Shown in pieces: positions 31,800 to 43,208 of a stretch of DNA of 64,000 nucleotides (position 1 is the stretch's first letter; each line of letters begins with the position of its first letter). Made by a program: the position numbers and the translations under genes. Below the pieces are notes generated by a model. The model saw only the letters and a list, made by a program, of their open reading frames with translations, had not been told where the DNA came from and did not search any database. This DNA is from Henricia sp. BOLD:AAB3569. Taxonomy: Eukaryota; Echinodermata; Asteroidea; Spinulosida; Echinasteridae. The stretch spans positions 186,001 through 250,000 of the forward strand of contig JBBELK010000010.1 in the NCBI GenBank assembly GCA_037783545.1, written 5' to 3'.

Positions 31800-34175
31800 A
31801 TATACAGGGTGGATTTAAAGAAACGAAACCGAGATATTATTGCTAATTGTAACTAAAGTAGGGCGCGTATGAATGAACGGGAGATATCATCTGTTAGGGT
31901 TGAATCTCCTCTTTAAAATGACACCATGATCATGTCATTATGTTTTCGGTTGACTGAGCAGTGACCAGTGTTATGCCAGGGGCCTAGTTTTAGATTTGAC
32001 CGTTCTCAATGCGAGCAAACGTCGTACAAATAAATCTTTACCGTAGCTGTCTATTCCGTGTGCCCTGTGTGACACGGCGTCGACCGAGACGGTGACACGG
32101 TAACTTTTAACTGTGTCTACCACGGACGTGTAATTCTACAGAAGATGGTTTAACAAAAGGACATGTGAGTAGGATACAATCTTTTATGTTATTTCAGTCT
32201 TATTTAAGAGAGTCCACTCTCTACAAGAAAGTAATTGTATGTTATTGAGGGAATGTCGTAGTTTTGCCGTGAAGCATTCATTCCAATGTTTGTTTTCTTC
32301 CTTTTAGGTTTAGTAAGGTGCAAAGCTTAATATAGGCCTGATATCATTACGTCATTGTCAGGATTTTATTAAACCATCTTAAACAAATCTAATTACGAAA
32401 TTGTTCCTTCTTGGCCAAACTCTTTTCAATCTTAACAAATTATGTGCTTTTATTTATACCTTTGATGACTTATATATGTAGGCCTATATAATTTTTTTGA
32501 GCAAACATCGGGTTTCCACCCCAAATGTGAACAAAACAAACTAAAAATTAACAATCTTTTTAGCTGACTACATCGTGAGACATATGAGTATTGATGTAGT
32601 AAAAATGAACAGTTTATAATTCGCAAAGGGAAATAAAACTTGCCTCTAAACTACGTTTTCAGGATAAACTTTTTAAATATTTAATTTATAACGGCATGTG
32701 ACATTATGACAAATAGTACTAATTTTACAGTAACTTAATTGATGTTTTTAAAAGTGCAAAAACTGAAAATTGCCATATTTTCAAATCTAAAAAAATATTT
32801 TCTCAATCGATGAAGGCTTCTGTACTATTTACATAATGTACATGTTATTTTGTTTTATATGAAATTTGGCTCAAGACTCTCTTAGTATAAATCCTGAACC
32901 TACATGTTATGATACTCATCAAGGAGCTAATTAAGTAATCAAAAGTTTTGACCTGCGCCATGACTTGGTATCTCACAGTTCATCAAACACCTGGAAGTGG
33001 CAGATCTGTATAGCAGTACACTCAGGCAAACTGACACAACTCAAAAAATGTTCATCATCATAAATGAGCATACAATTTAATGTTTTCCATATTCAAACAT
33101 TCGTAACAAATCAGCCGATTCACCTATGATCGTGATCCATGCGCCATATACGGTCATTAACAAAGGTATTTAACTGATGATCTCATAATGACGTCATCAC
33201 GTGTCAGATTAAATGTGATACAAATATTATAAATATGAAATATTAACAAATGCGAGCTACAACCCCGATTTCTTCCCATATACGATCACTAGCAAAGGTC
33301 GTTAACTTTTGGCTTTTCCGTTTATTTCTTCTTCTGATTTTTTTCCCCGTTGACATAACGCATGGGCGTTGTCGGCACTTTTTAAGGTTGTTCCCAAACT
33401 TGAGGTTGTTCTTAAACAAACTTGGTAACATCAAAGACATAGTAGAAGAGGTGTGCACCTAACAATGGCGTCATCATGACGTCATCAGGTGTAAGTTTAA
33501 AGGGGCATAAAAAGCCATTAAATTTAATGTTTCCATATGCAAACATTCATAAAAAATCAACCGTTTGACCTACGATCTTGATTCTTTCGGCATATCTCAG
33601 ATGCCCCCATGCCTTCACATTTGACCTCATTCCCTATTGGTCAAACAGACTTTGCCTTTCCATTTGAAACTGGTAAGAGGTATTTGGATGGGGTCAAAGG
33701 TGTTTGAGTTCGACTAGGGTGGGGTATCCAAAAAATATTGCCATAACCTGTGACCTTGCTCACTTCCGGTAGAAACCGGAAGGCATTTAAATGAACTTAT
33801 TTTGTAAAAGTGGGAAAGCTGCCGAGATGCGGTTGGTAGTGTTAGTGTCTAAGGTAAATAGGGTTTCCAAAAATGTAACTTTCTACGTCATTCCATAAAA
33901 GGGCGCCCTCTAGCGGCGAAATTAACAAGTCTTAAAATAACCCTTTCAAAGCAGTGTTTGCGCAAATTAGCCCAGTAGTGGTGATTATAGAGTGCGTCGA
34001 CCACCAAACATGTCTGTGTTGTTAAAACATTGATTACGTCATCAATCCTTCAAAGGTAACACATTAAAGGTAAACATTTTTTAAATTAAATACTTTATAT
34101 GCTAACATCTAATTTTGCAAGCTAAGCATGCTCGTCAATTGAAGGCCAAAGTTCAGCCAAGTCAACATTTCCGTA
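31800..34175 (+). repeat. Large tandem unit X
   Basis: Unit X repeats with a period of about 2400 bp into unit Y (AAGCTTAATATAGG at 32323 and 34723). It starts near ACAGG(G/T)TGGATT..AAACGAAACC. A partial Helitron-like core lies at 33309-33490 and an ETS-like palindrome near 33762. Relative to W it lacks the equivalent of about 27145-27955 near 34133. An intron-like segment (GTGAGT at 32165, CTTTTAG ending 32307) is shared with Y. Confidence 0.7.
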
Positions 34176-35560
34176 TATACAGGTTGGATTAAAAAAACGA
34201 AACCGAGATATTATTGCTAATTGTAACTAAAGTAGGGCGCGTATGAATAGACAGGAGATATCATCTGTTAGGGTTGAATCTCCTCTTTAAAATGACACCA
34301 TGATCATGTCATTATGTTTTCGGTTGACTGAGCAGTGACCAGTGTTATGCCAGGAGCCTAGTATTAGATTTGACCGTTCTCAATGCGAGCAAACTTCGCA
34401 GAAATGAATTTTTACTGTAGCTGTCTATTCCGTGTGCCCTGTGTGACACGGCGCCGGCCGAGACGGTGACAGGCTAATTTGTTTGCGTGGAAGCAGTCTT
34501 TTAACTGTGTCTTCCACGGACATGTAATTCAACAGAAGATGGTTTAACAAAAGAACACGTGAGTCGGATACAATCTGTTATGTTATTTCAGTCTTATTTA
34601 AGAGAGTCGAGTCCACTCTCTACACGAAAGTACATTGTATGTTATTGAGGGAATGTCGTAGTTTTGCCGTGAAGCATTCATTCCAATGTTTGTTTTCTTC
34701 CTTTTAGGTTTAGTAAGGTGCAAAGCTTAATATAGGCCTGATATCATTATGTCATTGTCAGGATTTTATTGAACCATCTTCAACAAATATAATTACGAAA
34801 TTGTTCCTTCTTGGCCAAACTCTTTTCAATCTTAACAAATTATGTGCTCTGATTTCTGCCTTTGATGACTAATATACAGTTTTTCGAGTAAACATCGGAT
34901 TTCCATCCCAAATGTGAACAAAACAAACTAACAATAAACAGTTTAGAATTCGCAAAGGGAAATAAAACTTGCCCCTAAACTTAGTTTTCAGGATAAACTT
35001 TTTAAATATTTAATTTATAACTGCATGTGACATTATGACAAATGGTACTAATTTTACAGTAACTTAGGCCTAATCGATGTTTTTAAATGTGCAAAAACTG
35101 AAAATTCCAATATTTTCAAATCTAAACATATTTTCTGAATCGATGAAGGCTTCTGTACTATTTCCATTAAATGTACATGTTATTTTGATTTATATGAAAT
35201 TTGGCTCAATACTCTCTTAGTATAAATCCTGAACCTACATGTTATGATACTCCTTAAGGAGCTAATTAAGTAATCAAAAGTTTTTACCTGCACCATAACT
35301 TGGTATCTCACAGTTCATCAAACACCTCGAAGTGGTAGATCTGTATAGCAGTACTCCCCCACCCAGGCAAACTGACACAACTCAAAAACTGTTCATCATC
35401 AGGTATCAGATTAAAGGATCATACAATTTAATGTTTTCCATATTCAAACATTCATAACAAATCAGCCGATTGACCTATGATCGTGATTCCTGCGCCACAT
35501 ACGATCACTAGCAAATGTCGTTAATTTATGACGTCATGATGACGTCATCACGTGACATAT
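34176..35560 (+). repeat. Large tandem unit Y (partial)
   Basis: Repeats the first ~1.4 kb of unit X with high similarity, including the intron-like segment (34559-34707), and then diverges near a run of TGACGTCA motifs at about 35527-35545. Confidence 0.7.
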
Positions 35561-35908
35561 TAAAGGTGCATCAAATACAAATATATGCAGACGCGCACAT
35601 TGCTTGACCTTTGACCTCGTTTCCTAGTGGTCAAATCTTCGTTGGCTTATAATTTTAAAGTGATAACAAACAACACGGGACTCATAGCATTATGGTTAGG
35701 TCTAGCCAAGCTTTTTTTAAAAAAATGAAAAGGGTGACCTTTGACCTCGATAACCATTAGTCAAACAGTTTTTGGCTGATAATTTAAAATTGTTCAAAAA
35801 TAGATAATTTAGTTAATCATTGTATTCTGGTTAGGCGTTTTTCAAGTTTTGAAGTTAAAAAATGTGAAAAAGCCCTACGATCTGTTCATAGAACAGACGT
35901 AGCTCTAG
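35561..35908 (+). repeat. Repeat remnant ending in a Helitron-like 3' terminus
   Basis: Ends with the hairpin 35875-35902 and CTCTAG, like 27185-27218. It is immediately followed by a T-rich start of another copy. Confidence 0.6.
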
Positions 35909-37646
35909 TTTCTTTTTTTTCCTTTTTTTTCTTCTTTTTCCACTCAAACGTTTCCAGAGCTTTTCTTCAAAACGGTTCAAGCTATCAACTTGAAACTTTG
36001 TAGAAACATCAACCCAAATGTGAAGGTGTGCATACAAGTGTGACGTCATTGTGACGTCAGCAAGTACTAGCAAGTATAATATTATGATGGCATCAAGCGT
36101 GACGTCAGCGTGACGTCATCAAGTATCAAATTACACCCCCAAAATAACCAAAATATGCATGTTTTAAAATCATTCAGTCTCGAAAACCACGTGACCCACG
36201 ATCTTCGTATTTGGCAGACTTATACATCAGATCATGGGCTACAAATATCTTAGTGTGGGCATTTTCATCTGACCCTTCCTTCTAGGGTCAAATAGAGGTC
36301 AAAGTTCAAAGAAAACGAAAATCTCAATGTTTTCACTTACTGAGCAAAAATGCCCAAGAAACCAAGCTGAATCTTGACAAAATTAGATACAGACATAGGC
36401 CATATGGCAGACTTTCACTAGTATGTATAGTATTATGATGACATCAAGTGTGACGCCATCGTGACGTCATCAGGTGTCAAATTACAGCAATTCAAAGTTA
36501 AATATTTCAAAAATTCATATCTCAAGAACCGTAATAGCTACAGGAACAATTCTTTCACAGCATGATAGGTCTTAATGAAGTGAACAAATCAAACCTTGAC
36601 ATGACCCCAGGTGTGTCCCCAACTTCCGGTTCAAACCGGAAGTTGTTTGAAAATATCAACTTTTTAGTATTTTGAATGTACATAGAGCGAAAGTGGTAGG
36701 GAATTTGACCACAGTTCTACGAAACGAAATGTTTCTACACATGTGGACTTTGTGACTATACCAATGGTGACGTCATCACATCGACGGTGGTTACGTAATA
36801 TGGTGTCAAATTACACAAGATACTGAAGCTGAATTGTTTAAAAATGCTGCATCTTGAGAACTACATGTACAACAGATATTTGTATGATTCCTTCGCACAT
36901 TAATTAAGAACTTGATGTTCATCAAATTGTTGAACAATTTGTGCACAAAAGTGTGACGTCATGTCGTATCACAGGTGTCAAATTACCAAAATTCAAAGGT
37001 TATTATTTCCTAAATTCATATCTGAAGAACCGTAATAGATACTTGAACAATTCTTTCACAGTATTATAGGTCGAAATGAACTAAACAAATCATACACTGA
37101 CATAACCCCTGTGTGACCCCTACTTCCGGTCTAAACCGGAAGTTAACAGAAAATTAGCATTTTGAATGCAAATAGAGCCAAAGTGGTAGGAAATTTGACC
37201 ATAGTTCTACAAATCGAAATGTTCCCACACATGTGCACTTTATGACTATACCAATGATGACGTCATCACATGCACGGTGGTTACGTAATATGATCTCAAA
37301 TGATAAAATCTTGAGAACTCTAATAGATATTGGAAAGATTATTTCACCACATAAGAGAACTTGTTCTTCAGTACAACTTTGAACAATTTGTGCACACAAT
37401 AGTGACGTCGTGATGAGCTTGACTGTGCCAATAATGACGTCATCAGATTCACAATTTTAGCGTTGAATAGTCAAAGAGTCATGTACTGAGAATTCCAATA
37501 CTGGCAATCGATAAGTGAATGTTTCTTTTGCAACATCGACCAACTCAAGTTTTCAACCAATTTCAAAAGTGTGACGTCATCATGAGCTCAATGTGCATGT
37601 CACCCGATCACCTAGCGTTTGTTAAAAAACAAACGCCAAGCTCTAG
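35909..37646 (+). repeat. Helitron-like repeat, diverged copy with 500-bp internal duplication
   Basis: Contains more than ten TGACGTCA-like sites. Two units of about 500 bp (about 36446 and 36951 onward) each carry an ETS-like palindrome, ACTTCCGGTTCAAACCGGAA at 36622 and its variant at 37122. It ends CCGATCACCTA, a hairpin GCGTTTGTT/AACAAACGC (37615-37636) and CTCTAG. CCGATCACCT is the complement of the family 5' motif AGGTGATCGG, which suggests Helentron-type subterminal inverted repeats. Confidence 0.65.
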
Positions 37647-39570
37647 TTATTATAGGTTTTCCCGGCCAATTTCAACAAAAATCCATTCAAGTTAATACCC
37701 GACTCATTCAATTTCGCTTGAAAATAAATGTTCAGGTACATCAGCATTCAACAGTTAAAAAGAGTCATTCAATTTCAACATGAGCATTCATTCGACAAAT
37801 AAAATCATTCAATTTAAAATGGCCACTTAGTTCATTCAATTTCGTCACAGCCAGCACCAACGGGCTGGTCGACCATTCATGTTCATCAACTGGCAAACAT
37901 TTTAAAAATGTTTGCATTCAAGTTCGTTTCTGTGGTATGAGGGTTCTAGTTCGTTTTTGCCTATATTTAAAGAAGTGGCTCAACAGAATGTGGGACAAAT
38001 AACTCATAAACCAATATTTCCCGTTGTACATGGACCGCCAGTCAGTTAGACAATATGACGTAACTATCCCCAGAAAAATACTTGACACTAAAACCTCACA
38101 TAATTACGTGACTATTTAGTGTGTGCTGCACGTTGCAGACACAATTGTGCAACGCCGATGTTCACCGTCTGTCAATAAGTTAAAATTATGTTATTTGCAC
38201 CCAAAAATCACCTGCGATTGTAACCTAAGAAAATTACGTCATTTCGTTGTTTCGAAATCACGATATTGGCCAAATTTTACACCTTCATTTTCCGTTCAAA
38301 TCTATACTTACCGTAAGTAGGTTTAGTTAAAATACCGTACTTTTCACAAGAAAAACGCCTTTAAGTAAAACCTCACAAAATAACGTGATTTTTTTGTGGT
38401 GTGCTACACGCTGTGAAAACAATTCTACAACGCCAACATTTCTGGTTCTGCAGTCACCGCTTTCCAGTGAGTGATAGTTACGTCATTTTAACCAAAATAT
38501 CACCTGTGAACAAAACGTAGGAAAAATAATGTGATTAATTAGTGTGTGCTACTGTACTGACCACAAGTGTACACTACCCTATGGGGGACTTCAGACTGTG
38601 TAAACATATGGGAGGTGCTCAAAAACCTCCTACGACTACCTACGACTACATACGACTACCTACGACTGGCTACGACTTCATAAAAATGCATATAAACCGC
38701 CTACGACTACCTTCGACTGGTTACGTCGTCGCTTAACGATCAAGATATATGAGGCAATGAACCCCATACGAGCCTCGGTTTCGAAGTTACAGAGGTTCAA
38801 ACCCCACAGCAGTACACTTTCACCGTACTGTGTACAAACCCTATGGCAGGTGATCGAAAAACGACCAAGTACGAAAATCCCATAGCGTTACGAAAACGTG
38901 CGCGCCTCCTTTAACGCAGTCTGGGTGCACACAATACCGTTATACTTGAGGGCGCACTAGCTGTGCACAAACATGGGAGACTTTAAACTACAGTGTACTA
39001 ACCTATATAAACCCTCGAAAAACGACAAAGTACGAAAATCCATAGGGTTTACGCTTGTGCACAAAGGTATAGGAGGTCTAAAAGCAAGATGGCGGCGGTA
39101 GAAGGCAGGAAAAACAAGATGGCGGCCGTAGACGTAGCTGACGGTAGTCAGTATGCATCGCAACGGGGCCTAGTGTCCTTAAAATAATTCACGTACAAAA
39201 TCCAATAGACTTTAAGGCCACACTCTTTACTTACTGACCCTATAACTGGACAACGGAATGACCAAATGAGTTCACGCTCATAAGACAAAAGATACCTCCT
39301 TACCAGTCACACAATCTTTCAAAGTTTGGTCAAAATCGGCCTGAGCGTTCTTCATTAATTAACGATTAAAAAACTGTGTACAAATAGATAGGAGAAATAC
39401 ACCCAAAAAAAGTACGAAATCCCATAGCGTTACGATATTCACTTTACCATTAACATGAATCTAGGCCGTAACATTCAAATAAACAACATATTAAAAATAT
39501 AATCGTTTCTTTTGAGTGGAAAGGTGTTTTTGAAGCAGTTTTTGAAGACAAACATTAAGAATTTAAACTT
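37647..39570. other. Unrecognised sequence with short repeats
   Basis: CCTACGACTA-type repeats lie at about 38620-38720. Diverged copies of AAAACCTCACA(T/A)AAT.ACGTGA occur at about 38090 and 38370. No supported gene. Confidence 0.45.
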
Positions 39571-39614
39571 GGTCTGGTAACGTTCCTCAGTTTGTATGTT
39601 TCGTAATAGTTGAT

Positions 39615-40208
39615 GCGTAGTAATACGACCACTTGCGAGCAGACGACGATGTCTCAGAAACTACTCTGGTAACGTATTCCAACCTACATGTTTCGCGATG
39701 GTAGGTGCATGGTAATCACGACCACTTGCGAGCAGACGGCAGTGTCCAAATCAGGTGCTCGCTTAAGAGCGTTTTTCTTATGCACCTATCAATTGTTTCC
39801 TTCACCCCTCCCCCCGGGCTACCCCACCTAAGAGGTGAGGATTGTCACTTTTTTGCGTGACAAAATCCCCAACCCTGGGGCAACATTTAGGTGACAAAAA
39901 TCCCCACCCTCTGGTGCAAAACATGCGCAAAATGCACACAAATGCACAGAAAATAGGCCAAATGCCCCACCCTGGGGCATCAAAACTGTGACCAAACCCA
40001 CACCTAGGGGGTGGGGCAGCGGGGGAGGGGGGGGGGGGGGGGAACAAATGATAGGTGCATTAAGTGAACAGCTGATTTGGACACTGCCGTCTGCTCGCAA
40101 TTGGTCGTGGTTACCATGCACCTACCATCACGAAACATGTAGGTTGGAGCCTACGTTACCAGACTAGTTTCTGAGACGTCTTCGTCTGCTCGCAAGTGGT
40201 CGTATTAG
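39615..40208. repeat. Fold-back element with ~145-bp arms
   Basis: The left arm 39615-39760 (ACGACCACTTGCGAGCAGACG occurs twice) is matched in inverse by 40064-40208. The loop contains CCCC/GGGG-rich sequence with GTGACAAAA repeats and a poly-G run (about 40020-40041). Part of the loop resembles 46735-46835. Confidence 0.7.
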
Positions 40209-40861
40209 CGTTCTTTCGTTTCGACAGTTGATTGTACGTAAAAAAACGTACGGCGTGAACCATCCAATCAGAAGAATGCACACATTGTAGGTCCCGCCTA
40301 CATCATGCCAATCAGTCGTACGAGTCGCCATCGACCACCTGCTGCTACAATTATTATTATTCATGAAGCGTGTGCATTCATAAAATTCAAATGAGATTTC
40401 TGGACCCACAGCGATCTTGTTCAATGCAGAATGCATTGCAATGTTGCCATAGTGCTCACTTACTACTAAGTGTTTTAACAACGATAATCCAAATTCGAAA
40501 GGTTGTTTTGATTAGACTATACTTGGCAATACAAATGGAAATAATTTATAAGTCGGACGTCACATAAGTTCTTCAGCACTAAACTTATAGGACAACTTAA
40601 CAGTCATTTACAAAAATTATTTTCTTAAAAAGTACCATTATATACTGTCTTAGAGCAGAGAGTATGTGCTTTCCAATGGTACCTTGGTTACTTTCCTAGT
40701 GTCAAAAATCACTGAGCACCATTGTCTTCAAGAGAGTTAGGGTTAATAAATTATGTTAGTGTTTTATAGATGATTTTGTTATTTCATTTTCATTCAACCA
40801 GCTTAGAGATCATTCCGACGTCGCAATTTACTTATTCAAAAGAAAAAAACGCAGCGCACTG
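40209..40861. other. Unrecognised sequence
   Basis: AT-rich, with no supported gene or repeat. Confidence 0.45.
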
Positions 40862-40955
40862 TGAGTGGTATCCTACTTGTTTAATTACCGAGATCATTTA
40901 TCTCACCAAGTCGACCTATAATGTGGATTATTTCCCGCACTGTGGCCGCACAATA
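40862..40955 (+). repeat. Dispersed repeat fragment
   Basis: GTGAGTGGTATCCTACTTG matches the arm sequence at 4138-4156, and the following GAGATCATTTATCTCACCAAG matches 10730-10750. The three sites therefore share one repeat family. Confidence 0.6.
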
Positions 40956-41457
40956 TTATAGGTCAGTCGGAATTTCGTCGTCCGTGTAGGACTTTAATAC
41001 TTAACCAGACCTAAACAAGTTGGGAACTTATTTATTGTTGAAAGTATAAATCAATGTTAAAAAGAAATTCTGAGGGTCTTTTTCGCGTTTTTGTCGGTTT
41101 TGACGCTGGAACTACTTTGTTTTTCCCGGATTCACAACGAGTGCGTCGCCATTAAACAGGAAACCGATTGTTACTTCGCGACAGACCATACCATTATTTG
41201 TGGGGTGTGTGGTTTATGAAAATTGAAGCACATTGTCAATGTATACATTTTGCAACCATCAGAATTGTAGCTCATAACATTTAAAATGTTTTAACATTAT
41301 GCTGTAGTAGAATAAATTCTTCTAGTTTCAAAATTTAAATCGTTGATGTGTCTATTTTTCTTGTGCATTTCCTGCTATAAAATCGACCACTCTGATGATT
41401 GGCAACTAAGTCTGGGATCCATGCCAGTGAAATCTAAATATACGGCATTTTAACGTC

Positions 41458-41592
41458 ATGTCAGAGAGCCAGACTGAAATGTCCTTTTCGTGTATGGCGC
41501 GGCGCCGGTTGGCCAGCAACAATCATGATTTTCATGGATGGATCGCGAAAGATTGCTGTGTATATGAGCAACAAATTACTCGTAAAAATAGA
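41458..41592 (+). CDS. Candidate first exon in long-TIR copy 2
   Basis: A 45-codon frame from ATG at 41458 ends in phase 0 at donor GTAAGTAA (41593). The protein starts MSESQTEMSFSCMARRR and contains WIAKDCCVYEQQ. Six residues differ from copy 1, and both donors are intact. Function is unknown. Confidence 0.4.
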
Positions 41593-41916
41593 GTAAGTAA
41601 TGAAGGTAAAAATAGTATAGTAAGCTTTATGTTGCTAGCGGTCCGTGTTTGCTAATTCGTGGTTTAAGTGGCATAAATTCACAACTGACAAAACACACTC
41701 CAGGCACCAGCGCAGTGTACACGGTACAGTGAACAAGCGACAGCGACAGTCGTCCCGTTTTAAGACATCTCGACCGGTCACGGTCGAAAAATTCGGCAAA
41801 ACTGATAATGGCAAAACTATCATGCACGTTCGCGAGTTGAAACTCCATGCACTAAGTCTATCGAGCATGACAACAAAAATCCTAAGTGTTTTCAAAGAAA
41901 AACTTGATATTTTCTT

Positions 41917-42288
41917 ATAATAATAATAATAATAATAGGCAGTTCTTATATAGCGCATTTCAGAACCGACGGAACTCTCAATGCGCTTTCTACATTATTA
42001 CCCCTGGTCATTGGGCTCAGTAGTATCATTCCTTAATCCTTCTCAACTCCCTGGGGAGTATACAGTCCCGTGCTGCTTATGCGCACAGGGACTAATCAAA
42101 CACATCAGCTTTCACTACCCTCACAGGTACCCATTTCCTCCTGGGTGGAGAGAGACAATTCGTGGCAATGTGCCTTGCCCAAGGGCACACGCACCATGGA
42201 CGAGCCGGGGTGGGATTCGAACCCACGATCTGTAGATTCACCACGATCTTGGATTCAACACGCCACACCGCTCGGCCATGCTGCCCCA
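41917..42288 (-). mobile_element. tRNA-derived SINE with (TTA)n tail in long-TIR copy 2
   Basis: On the minus strand: head with A box ATGGCCGAGCGGTG and B box GGTTCGAATCCCACC, central motif GCCCTTGGGCAAGGCAC, a 3' part with AATGCGC..., and a (TTA)n tail. Copy 1 (about 24010) has no insertion at the equivalent site, which dates the SINE after the copies separated. About 15 bp of target sequence appears to have been lost. Confidence 0.85.
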
Positions 42289-42596
42289 CAAATTTTACAC
42301 TTTCTGGGGCATTTATGATCATGACATTGTTACTTTTATTAGGAAGAATTAGTGGCGAACGTGTACGATATTTATACCGTTCATCATGTCTTACGATCAC
42401 GACCTTTTGCACAAAACATATGAGACTAAGTGTTTCCTCACAAACAATTTTTTTTCTAACTCAAAAATGTGGGTATTTCCATCAAATTTGCACTTACCGA
42501 TGCTTGAGTCATTTTAAAAAAAGAAAAACATTCTGATCAACTTCTCAACCCTCAGTGCCATTTATTAGTAATGTTAACTCGTTATTCATTTTTCAG

Positions 42597-42820
42597 TTCA
42601 ACAGTGTATGGGACAAGGCACCAACCACCAGGTGCATTAGGGGTCAGGAAGTGAAGATTTCACTTACCTGAACAGTGATTGGATCAAAACTGTCAAGGAG
42701 CGAAGACTTCAGATGCAGCACATATTGTCCACACCTGTACCTACATTTGAGGCTCGAGGATAAGCAGGATGACATCGCGGGTGAACCCAAACGTATGAGC
42801 AAGCGTCAAATGCCAACCAG
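42597..42820 (+). CDS. Candidate internal exon in long-TIR copy 2
   Basis: Acceptor TTCATTTTTCAG and donor CCAACCAG/GTATTC bracket 224 bp that are conserved in copy 1 (minus strand, about 23500-23730). No single frame is open throughout in the phase required by the terminal exon. One frame encodes WIKTVKERRLQMQHILSTPV and another GSKLSRSEDFRC. It may be non-coding, or the exon limits may differ. Confidence 0.25.
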
Positions 42821-42987
42821 GTATTCATCAAGTGATCTACAATTGTATTACACTTGTTTTAACGTCTAAAATTGTTTTAACGTCTAAAATTGTTTTAACG
42901 TCTGTATTCTAAGCATCGATTTTGAAGAATGTAGATATGGATATTAAACAATTTTTTTTAAATTAGCTAATTGTTTTTTTTCCCTAG

Positions 42988-43208
42988 ATCATTCTCCCGA
43001 AGAGGTGTATTTGGCATTTGGAAGAGAGCAGCCAACCCATGTCCACTCATTCCCAATAGGAGATGGACCCGCGAAGGTGATAGTCGTTCCCAAATGGCAT
43101 GATGGTGATACCCACCAGCAGCAACTTCAAGACATTGTTTTCGTGACTGGAAAACTTTTAAAATTAGGAACAGCAGCATTACATAAGTGTTACAGTACAA
43201 GTAATTAA
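42988..43208 (+). CDS. Candidate terminal exon in long-TIR copy 2
   Basis: Follows a strong pyrimidine tract and CCCTAG acceptor, and ends with TAA at 43206-43208. It encodes DHSPEEVYLAFGREQP and a C-terminus KCYSTSN. Length and phase equal those of copy 1, with only a handful of substitutions. Unrecognised family. Confidence 0.4.

Noticed and set aside
39802..40121. Proline-rich minus-strand frames
   Set aside because: They read through poly-G/C simple sequence in the fold-back loop.
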